A stretch of DNA of 38,860 nucleotides, taken from NCBI GenBank assembly GCA_019113825.1, contig DXGR01000097.1, positions 1-38,860 of the forward strand. The letters run 5' to 3'. A program made the translations under genes and the position numbers. The notes under the pieces are model-generated. The model did no database searches and was not told the origin of the DNA. It saw nothing but the letters and a program-made list of their open reading frames with translations. Position 1 is the stretch's first letter. Each line of letters opens with the position of its first letter. This DNA comes from Candidatus Stackebrandtia excrementipullorum. Lineage in GTDB: Bacteria > Actinomycetota > Actinomycetes > Mycobacteriales > Micromonosporaceae. Shown here piece by piece: positions 33,151 to 38,860 of this stretch.

Positions 33151-36100
33151 GTGAGACGACGACCCGGTTGGGTGGTCCGTTCTGCGTTGGCAGTCGGCAC
33201 GTCCATCTTCGTCACCGCCGGCCTGGCCGCCGCCGTGCCCGGCCACTCCGCCGCCGCCCCCTCCACACCCGTCGGGATCGCACCACACGCTCCCGGCACC
33301 GACGCATCCACCGACATCACCCTGATCACCGGCGACGTCGTCCACGTCACCGCCAATCCGGGTGGACCACCGCACATCACCGTCAGCCCCGCCCTACGGC
33401 CGGACGGATCATCCCCACAGTTCCGGTTGACGACCGACGGCGAGGACATCCTCGTGCACCCCGGTGACGTGGAGCCGCTCATCGGAGAACTGTTCGATCC
33501 GCATCTGTTCAACGTGTCCACCCTGCTGGCCGAAGGCCTCGACGACGCATCCAGCCCGACGCTGCCGCTCATCGTTCAGCACACCGACGGCGCCTCGATC
33601 GACAGTCTCCTACCGGCCGCCGAGGGACTTCGGCTCGACAGCGTAAACGCCACCGCCGTCCCGCTGGCAAAAACCGACACCACGGGCCTTGCCGTCGCCC
33701 GGGCGGCGTCATCGTCACCGGTACACAAGGTCTGGCTCGACCGACGTATCGAAGCCACCCTCGCCGACAGCACGGGCCAGATCGGGGCACCCGCGGCATG
33801 GGACCTCGGGTTCGACGGCGACGGTGTGCGCGTCGCCGTCCTCGACACCGGAATCGACGACGGTCACTCCGACCTGTCCGGCTCGGTGGCGGCCGCCCAC
33901 GACTTCACGACGGAGGACGACCCCGTCGACGCCAACGGCCACGGAACACACGTCGCAGGCACCATCGCCGGTGACGGCAGCGCGACCGACGGCCGACACA
34001 GAGGGGTCGCCCCCGGCGCAACGCTCCTCAACGGAAAAGTTCTGCGCTCCGACGGTGGAGGCATGGTCTCCTGGGCCATCCAGGGCATGGAATGGGCCGT
34101 CGAGCAGGGCGCCGACATCGTCAACATGAGCCTCGGCGTACCGGCGGGCCACCCGGAGTCGACGCTGCTCACCGACGCGGTGAACCGACTCGGATCCGAC
34201 GCCCTGTTCGTGGTGTCCGCCGGCAACAACGCATGCACCGCGTGCATCGGCAGCCCAGGTGACGCGAAGGCGGCGCTCACCGTCGGCGCCGTCGACCGCA
34301 ACGACGAGCTCGCCGACTTCTCCAGCCAAGGGCCGACGTTCGACGCATTCGGGTTGAAGCCCGACGTCACCGCCCCCGGCGTCGACATCGTCGCTCCACG
34401 AGCCACCGGGACCGGTGAAGGTGACGGCCCCCACACGCCCATGTCGGGCACATCGATGGCCGCGCCGCATGTCGCGGGAAGCGTGGCGCTACTCGCGCAG
34501 GCATACCCGCAACTGTCGGGGCCCGAGCTGAAAGCGCTGGCCATGACCTCGGCCAACCCCGCCGGTGACCTCTTCGGGCAGGGCAGCGGCCGGGTGAACG
34601 TCGAGGCGGCACTGGAAACATCGCTCATGCCGTCGTTGGGCGCCCTCGACTTCGGTTTCCTCTCCTATCCGCACCACGATGTGGAACCCGTCGAACAGAT
34701 CGTGACCTACCGCAACAACGGTGTCGAAGCGATCGACATGGTCATGTCCGTCACCGCCGCCAACGACCGTGGGACCGAAGCCGACTTCCTCACCGTCGAA
34801 CCGACGTCCCTGTCGATCGAACCGGGCGAGACCGGCGAGGTCGTCGTCACCCTCGATGCGGCGGCGGCAACCGAACCGGGCCGGTTCATCGGCGAGTTCA
34901 CCGCCGCTCACGGCGCCGAGACACTGCACACGGCTGTCGGGTTCGAACTGGAAGCAGCCCATTACGAGGTCAGGATGTCCGGGATCGCCCGAGACGGCCG
35001 CGAGTCCACACCGTGGTTGCCTCAGCTGGTGAATCTGGAGACCGGAGAATCCACGTTCGACTACTGCGGCTCGTTCTGCGCCTACGTCCCCGAAGGGGAA
35101 TACTCCGTGATGGCGTTCGTCTCCACTCTCGCCCCGTGGGCCGACGGCCCGGGACGCCCCACCGAGGGGATCCTCCACACGACGTTGTCCGGATACCCCG
35201 AACTCACCGTGGACCGCGACGTCGAGCTGGTCTTCGACGCCCGAGACGCCGTCGAGGTAACGGTTGAGACGCCTGAGCACGACACCACGGCCAACAATGC
35301 CGGTGCCCAAGCTCTCAACTGGTCACGGACGACCGCCGACGGCACTCGGGTCGAAGACACGCTGCTGAACTTCCCGGGAAGCCAACTGGAAGAGCGGTTC
35401 TTCATGACCCCGACCGCACCGGTCACGACCGGTTCCTTCGCCGCCACGACACACTGGACGCTGGAGGCGCCCGCCATCACCCTCACCGTCGACGGGTTGG
35501 AGCTCGATCCGGCGTACTACCGCATGGACGCCTACAGCGACAACTCCTGGCAGTATCCGCACTTGGAAGGCACACGAGATTTGGCCGTCGTCGACGCGGG
35601 CGACGCGGGCGACGACGCCCTCGCCGGTCTCGACCTGGACGGTGCGTTGGCTTTGGTGGAACGCAGCAACGACTACTCGGTCGCCGACCAGTCCAACGCC
35701 GCGGCCGCGGCCGGGGCCGCGTTCGTCGCCGTCTACAACGACCAGCCCGGGGCCAGCAACGAACGCAACGGCTTCGGGCAGGGACTCGAGGTGCCGACCG
35801 TACGACTCTCCCAGGAGGAGGGACACGCCCTGCTGGAGCGACTCACCGACGACGGCTCCGTGACCGTAACGGCCGCCGGCACCCAGCTGAGCCCGTACCG
35901 ATACAACCTCCTCTACATCGAACGTGACGGCATCCCCACCGAGATGAACCACGTCGCGACGCCCGACAAACTGGGCACGGTCCACCGTGAATTCACCGCC
36001 CTGGGCGAGCACGAGACGTTCACCGAGTCCAGCGCTCCCCTTCAAGACGGCGCCGCGTTCGTGTTGACACGTCAGGAACCGGTCATCGGAGCACCCCGCA

Positions 36101-36948
36101 CACGGGTCGAATTTTTCACCGCAGACTCGTCGATCAGCTGGCGCCATCAGCTGACGACACCCGAATACCGTTACAACAACATGTGGCCGGTGGACCCCAC
36201 CGGGTCTCTCACATTGCTGACTCCCTGGCAGACGTACCGGGCCGGCCAGGTGCTGCAGCACCAGTGGTACCGCGGCCCACTCGCGCCGGGCTTCGCGCCC
36301 AGCTACCCGGTCACCCGCAACGGCGACATACTCACCGTTCCGTTCACGGGACTGGTCGACGCGGTCGGCGGTTTCGCCGAGACCCCCACCGACCGTGCCG
36401 AACTCGGCATCGACTCGCATTTTGTGCTGCGTGACGGGGACGAGATCCTCGCCGAAACCAAGGCATCGGCGAGCGGAACCATCCTGATGCCGTCGGGTCC
36501 GGGCACCTACCACCTCGAATACCAGGTCGACAACACGTCGACATGGGCAGAGCTGTCCACCCAAACCAACACCGAATGGACGTTCCACTCCAACACGAAC
36601 GACGAGGAACAGGTCGTGCCGTTGATGACGATCGGATACGGCCTCGACCTCGACGAAAGGAACACACTGGGACACGGTTCGCTATTGGCCAACCTGTTCA
36701 CCGTCGCCGTCGACCATCCCGGAGACCTGAACACAAGGGTGCGATCACTGGCGTTGGAGGTCTCGTTCGACGACGGGCAACGCTGGCAACGCGCCTTGAC
36801 GGTGCCGTTGCTCGGCGGACGTTACCTGGTCCTCGCCGGCGGATCGCTGTGGCAGGACACCGGCTACATGTCGATCCGGGCGGCCGCGACCGACACCGAC
36901 GGAAACACCGTGTCGCAGGAGATCATCCGAGCGGTCAAACTGCCTTAG
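33151..36948 (+). CDS. Large secreted S8 (subtilisin-like) serine peptidase, 1265 aa
   Basis: An N-terminal signal peptide (RRRPGWVVRSALAVGTSIFV, then AGLAAAVPGHSAAA) directs export. After a propeptide, the subtilisin catalytic domain begins near residue 210 and carries the triad: D232 in VAVLDTGIDD, H264 in NGHGTHVAG, and S435 in GTSMAAPHVAG. A PA-type insert or later domain is suggested near residues 830-880 (DGALALVERSNDYSVADQSN, AAAAAGAAFVAVYND), and the remaining half is beta-rich. I chose GTG 33151 for its AAGGAG site; eleven further codons upstream are open. A TrmB/LuxR-type regulator is divergent. It is probably an extracellular nutrient-scavenging or processing protease. Confidence 0.93.
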   Translation: MRRRPGWVVRSALAVGTSIFVTAGLAAAVPGHSAAAPSTPVGIAPHAPGTDASTDITLITGDVVHVTANPGGPPHITVSPALRPDGSSPQFRLTTDGEDILVHPGDVEPLIGELFDPHLFNVSTLLAEGLDDASSPTLPLIVQHTDGASIDSLLPAAEGLRLDSVNATAVPLAKTDTTGLAVARAASSSPVHKVWLDRRIEATLADSTGQIGAPAAWDLGFDGDGVRVAVLDTGIDDGHSDLSGSVAAAHDFTTEDDPVDANGHGTHVAGTIAGDGSATDGRHRGVAPGATLLNGKVLRSDGGGMVSWAIQGMEWAVEQGADIVNMSLGVPAGHPESTLLTDAVNRLGSDALFVVSAGNNACTACIGSPGDAKAALTVGAVDRNDELADFSSQGPTFDAFGLKPDVTAPGVDIVAPRATGTGEGDGPHTPMSGTSMAAPHVAGSVALLAQAYPQLSGPELKALAMTSANPAGDLFGQGSGRVNVEAALETSLMPSLGALDFGFLSYPHHDVEPVEQIVTYRNNGVEAIDMVMSVTAANDRGTEADFLTVEPTSLSIEPGETGEVVVTLDAAAATEPGRFIGEFTAAHGAETLHTAVGFELEAAHYEVRMSGIARDGRESTPWLPQLVNLETGESTFDYCGSFCAYVPEGEYSVMAFVSTLAPWADGPGRPTEGILHTTLSGYPELTVDRDVELVFDARDAVEVTVETPEHDTTANNAGAQALNWSRTTADGTRVEDTLLNFPGSQLEERFFMTPTAPVTTGSFAATTHWTLEAPAITLTVDGLELDPAYYRMDAYSDNSWQYPHLEGTRDLAVVDAGDAGDDALAGLDLDGALALVERSNDYSVADQSNAAAAAGAAFVAVYNDQPGASNERNGFGQGLEVPTVRLSQEEGHALLERLTDDGSVTVTAAGTQLSPYRYNLLYIERDGIPTEMNHVATPDKLGTVHREFTALGEHETFTESSAPLQDGAAFVLTRQEPVIGAPRTRVEFFTADSSISWRHQLTTPEYRYNNMWPVDPTGSLTLLTPWQTYRAGQVLQHQWYRGPLAPGFAPSYPVTRNGDILTVPFTGLVDAVGGFAETPTDRAELGIDSHFVLRDGDEILAETKASASGTILMPSGPGTYHLEYQVDNTSTWAELSTQTNTEWTFHSNTNDEEQVVPLMTIGYGLDLDERNTLGHGSLLANLFTVAVDHPGDLNTRVRSLALEVSFDDGQRWQRALTVPLLGGRYLVLAGGSLWQDTGYMSIRAAATDTDGNTVSQEIIRAVKLP

Positions 36949-37034
36949 CCGCACGTGGACCGGTGAGTACCCGAGCGGATGGTATTCACCGGTCCACCTG
37001 GTGGTCGACGCGCATTGGGCTGGTTTCCCTCAGG

Positions 37035-37040
37035 TATCGT
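37035..37040 (+). promoter_or_regulatory. Probable -10 element (TATCGT) of a leaderless promoter
   Basis: TATCGT ends six bases before the ATG at 37047, the same spacing as at argG, and no Shine-Dalgarno sequence precedes that ATG. The element matches TANNNT. A -35 is not clear. Confidence 0.4.
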
Positions 37041-37046
37041 CGCGGA

Positions 37047-38090
37047 ATGACCCAAACCCCGGCAGGCTGGTACCCGGACCCCTCCAACTCGGCGCAACAA
37101 CGGTACTTCGACGGCACCCAGTGGACGCAACATGTGAACCCCGGTGCGCCCCAGCAGGCGCAGGCCGCTGGTCAAGCCCACGGCCAGGCTCCGCAGGCCC
37201 AGGCGGCTCCGCAACCACCCCAGGGCCAGGCACAGGTTCCACCCCAGGCCCAAGGACAACACGCGCACCAGGCTCAGGCCGTGCCGCCCGCGCAGGCTCA
37301 AGCCCCACAGACGTATGGTCAGGGCGGCCCCGGGCACCAAGGTCCTCCGCAGGGTTACCCGCACCAAACCCACGCCCCCGAACAGCGTTCCGATCTCGAA
37401 CGCATCGCGGAACTGGACGTCTCCGGCGTCGACACCCCGGAACGGATACACGAACAGATCCAACGCTCGGGCGCGCAGGGCCCCGCAGCCCAAGGCGGTG
37501 GAACACTGTTCACCGAACCGGTGCTCGTGGTCAACCAAAAAGCCAAGTTGATCGAAATCAACAACGAGTACGCCGTGTACAACCAGCACGGCCAACAACT
37601 GGCCGCCGTGGTACAGGTCGGCCAAAGCGCCGTCAAAAAGGTCGTGCGGTTTCTCGGCAACTACGACCAGTTCTTCACTCACAAGTTGGAAATCCGTGAC
37701 GGTCACGGACAGGTCCTTCTGCGTGTCACCCGCCCCCGCAAATTCATGAAATCGCGAGTCATCGTCGAACGCGGTGACGGTTCACCCATCGGGGAAATCG
37801 CGCAACAAAACGTGTTCGGCAAGATCAACTTCTCGATGACCGTGAACGGCCAGGAGTACGGCCAGATCAAGGCCGAAAACTGGCGCGCCTGGAACTTCGC
37901 GATCGTCGACCACACCGGTGCAGAGGTCGCCCGCATCACCAAGACGTTCGAAGGTATCGCCAAAGCCGTCTTCACCACGGCCGACAATTACGTTCTGCAC
38001 ATCCACCGGCCGTTGCAGGACCCGTTCCTGTCCATGGTCGTGGCTTCGGCTTTGACCGTCGACACCGCGTTGAAGCAGGACGACCGGTAA
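37047..38090 (+). CDS. DUF2510 and scramblase/LURP-one-like domain protein, 347 aa
   Basis: Residues 1-35 are a DUF2510 segment (AGWYPDPSNSAQQRYFDGTQ, WTQHVNPG), common at the start of actinobacterial membrane-associated proteins. Residues about 35-110 are a Gln/Ala/Pro/Gly-rich disordered linker. Residues about 150-340 match the phospholipid scramblase/LURP-one-related fold (FTEPVLVVNQKAKLIEINNE, ITKTFEGIAKAVFTTADNYV, MVVASALTVDTALKQ). The fold is a beta-barrel around a hydrophobic helix. Bacterial members have no proven role. I take ATG 37047, which fits a leaderless promoter; the frame is open much further upstream but overlaps the protease gene. Confidence 0.87.
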   Translation: MTQTPAGWYPDPSNSAQQRYFDGTQWTQHVNPGAPQQAQAAGQAHGQAPQAQAAPQPPQGQAQVPPQAQGQHAHQAQAVPPAQAQAPQTYGQGGPGHQGPPQGYPHQTHAPEQRSDLERIAELDVSGVDTPERIHEQIQRSGAQGPAAQGGGTLFTEPVLVVNQKAKLIEINNEYAVYNQHGQQLAAVVQVGQSAVKKVVRFLGNYDQFFTHKLEIRDGHGQVLLRVTRPRKFMKSRVIVERGDGSPIGEIAQQNVFGKINFSMTVNGQEYGQIKAENWRAWNFAIVDHTGAEVARITKTFEGIAKAVFTTADNYVLHIHRPLQDPFLSMVVASALTVDTALKQDDR

Positions 38091-38103
38091 GACACTCTTG
38101 AAA

Positions 38104-38140
38104 AATCGAGCCGTCGGGCCTTACACCCGACGGCTCGATT
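38104..38140. terminator. Bidirectional hairpin terminator between the scramblase-like and hydrolase genes
   Basis: AATCGAGCCGTCGGG (38104-38118) and CCCGACGGCTCGATT (38126-38140) are perfectly complementary over 15 bases with a seven-base loop. A-rich sequence on the left and ATT on the right allow termination in both directions between the convergent genes. Confidence 0.85.
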
Positions 38141-38155
38141 CCCTTGGACGTGCCT

Positions 38156-38698
38156 CTACCAGGAGGCGTCCATGAAGTTCTCCACAGCCGTGGCCGCCGT
38201 TCCCATATCGTTGGCAAAGGCGGTCAAAGGCTGACCGGGGACACGAAACCCGTGGTTGGCGTGCGGTATCTCCACAACGTACTTCGTCACCCGCCTGGCC
38301 AGGTCGCCGTCCCACGCCGGATCGCCTGTACCACCGACCAGAAGCACGGGCGCGGTCGCCGACTCCAGAGCGTTGACAACGGACGGTTGGTCCAAAAGCG
38401 GCGTGAACCATATGGCGGGGAGCTCACGGGTCGCCGCCACCACCGCTGCATAGCTTCCCAACGATCTGCCGACCAACATCGGCTCCGTGTCGACATCGTC
38501 GATGAGAACCGACTCGACCCGTTCGTTGACCCAATCCGACCGTTCCTCGTCCTCCCCCTCGGCGGGCGGGTCATCGTCCCAGGCCATGGCGTTGATATCC
38601 ATGCCCCGGTCACGCGCGGCCATCACGGCCAGGAACAACAGTGGATGGTAAGGACCGAAATCGGCTCCTGGAACGAGCACGAGATGTCGACGAGTCAT
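38156..38698 (-). CDS. Alpha/beta hydrolase fold protein, 180 aa
   Basis: Compact alpha/beta hydrolase: HLVLVPGADFGPYHP opens the sheet, and PMLVGRSLGSYAAVVA holds the nucleophile elbow G-R-S-L-G with Ser79. VLLVGGTGDPAWDG supplies an acidic residue, and EIPHANHGFRVPG supplies the probable catalytic His. It lacks a lid domain and is short, like small esterases or thioesterase-like hydrolases. The substrate is unknown. I use ATG 38698 (MTRRHLVLVPG) as start. The tRNA-Thr gene begins 86 bases away in the opposite direction. Confidence 0.82.
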   Translation of the reverse strand: MTRRHLVLVPGADFGPYHPLLFLAVMAARDRGMDINAMAWDDDPPAEGEDEERSDWVNERVESVLIDDVDTEPMLVGRSLGSYAAVVAATRELPAIWFTPLLDQPSVVNALESATAPVLLVGGTGDPAWDGDLARRVTKYVVEIPHANHGFRVPGQPLTAFANDMGTAATAVENFMDASW

Positions 38699-38783
38699 GG
38701 CCACGAGAATACGAGAAGCCGGTAAGGCCAAACCCGCTGTACGCCCTCAACCGGCGACCGTTAGACTCTAGGCCGCACCACTG

Positions 38784-38859
38784 GCCGCCTTAGCTCAGTC
38801 GGCAGAGCGATTCACTCGTAATGAATAGGTCATCGGTTCAATTCCGATAGGCGGCTCCA
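38784..38859 (+). tRNA. tRNA-Thr (anticodon CGT)
   Basis: A full cloverleaf can be drawn. The acceptor stem is GCCGCCT with AGGCGGC, the D-arm contains GCTCAGTCGGCAGAGC, the anticodon stem is ATTCA/TGAAT with loop CTCGTAA (anticodon CGT, reading ACG), and the T-arm is ATCGGTTCAATTCCGAT. The discriminator T is followed by an encoded CCA ending at 38859, one base before the window end. Confidence 0.95.
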
Positions 38860-38860
38860 C

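Noticed and set aside
36543-37046. Longer N-terminus for the DUF2510/scramblase-like protein
   Set aside because: It would overlap the end of the protease gene, and the DUF2510 domain begins right at ATG 37047.

Overview
This is a high-GC actinobacterial chromosome segment. The GC-rich third codon positions, the many GTG starts, the ESX/WXG100-like proteins, the DUF2510 domain, the DUF305/DUF3105 pair, a DivIVA-domain protein and the lipoprotein style all point to an actinomycete. Glycomycetales or a relative of Micromonosporaceae is my best guess, at low certainty. There is no rRNA, CRISPR array, insertion sequence or phage module. One tRNA gene, tRNA-Thr(CGT), lies at the right edge.

Left part (1-6120). 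A CPBP-type membrane protease gene is cut by the window edge and is followed by two lipoprotein genes and two genes for type VII (ESX)-like substrates. Three of these (4112 down to 1759) form a tight minus-strand operon. A divergent gene encodes a protein that appears to be a duplicated YbaB/EbfC-like domain. Next comes a badly decayed ABC-2 (DrrB-type) permease pseudogene, then a DUF985 cupin gene.

Metabolic and membrane block (6120-18450). argG has a candidate tandem ARG-box and a leaderless-type promoter, and ends at a strong hairpin shared with the convergent DUF305/DUF3105 pair. An acyl-CoA ligase gene and a DUF6069 membrane protein gene follow. A short gene of 53 codons (11803-11964, minus) lies divergent to an ATGA-coupled two-gene operon. 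The second gene of that operon is a SAM-dependent methyltransferase whose reading frame is intact except for one in-frame TGA at codon 242, at a position where the family carries Cys. A DUF998 membrane protein, two overlapping CNNM/CBS-domain genes and a TerC gene complete the block.

Central block (18450-25300). It holds a small zinc-ribbon gene, a LysR regulator, a 0.2 kb gene-free islet bounded by two terminators, a free-standing B12-binding mutase subunit, an operon of truncated haemoglobin, flavohaemoglobin and DivIVA-domain protein, a two-domain GNAT acetyltransferase and a lytic transglycosylase.

Right part (25300-38860). It holds a short class III cyclase/NB-ARC protein with an inverted repeat before its start, a Tat-exported GHL10-type glycoside hydrolase, a phosphoribosyltransferase overlapping dacB, and divergent ppa. 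A TrmB/LuxR-type regulator is divergent from a large secreted subtilisin-like protease, with a perfect 14-bp palindrome between them. A DUF2510/scramblase-like protein, an alpha/beta hydrolase and the tRNA gene follow. Most convergent gene pairs are separated by long perfect hairpins that look like bidirectional terminators.

The item I would look at first is the single TGA in the methyltransferase. It is either a very recent nonsense mutation or sequencing error, or a recoded (selenocysteine-like) codon.
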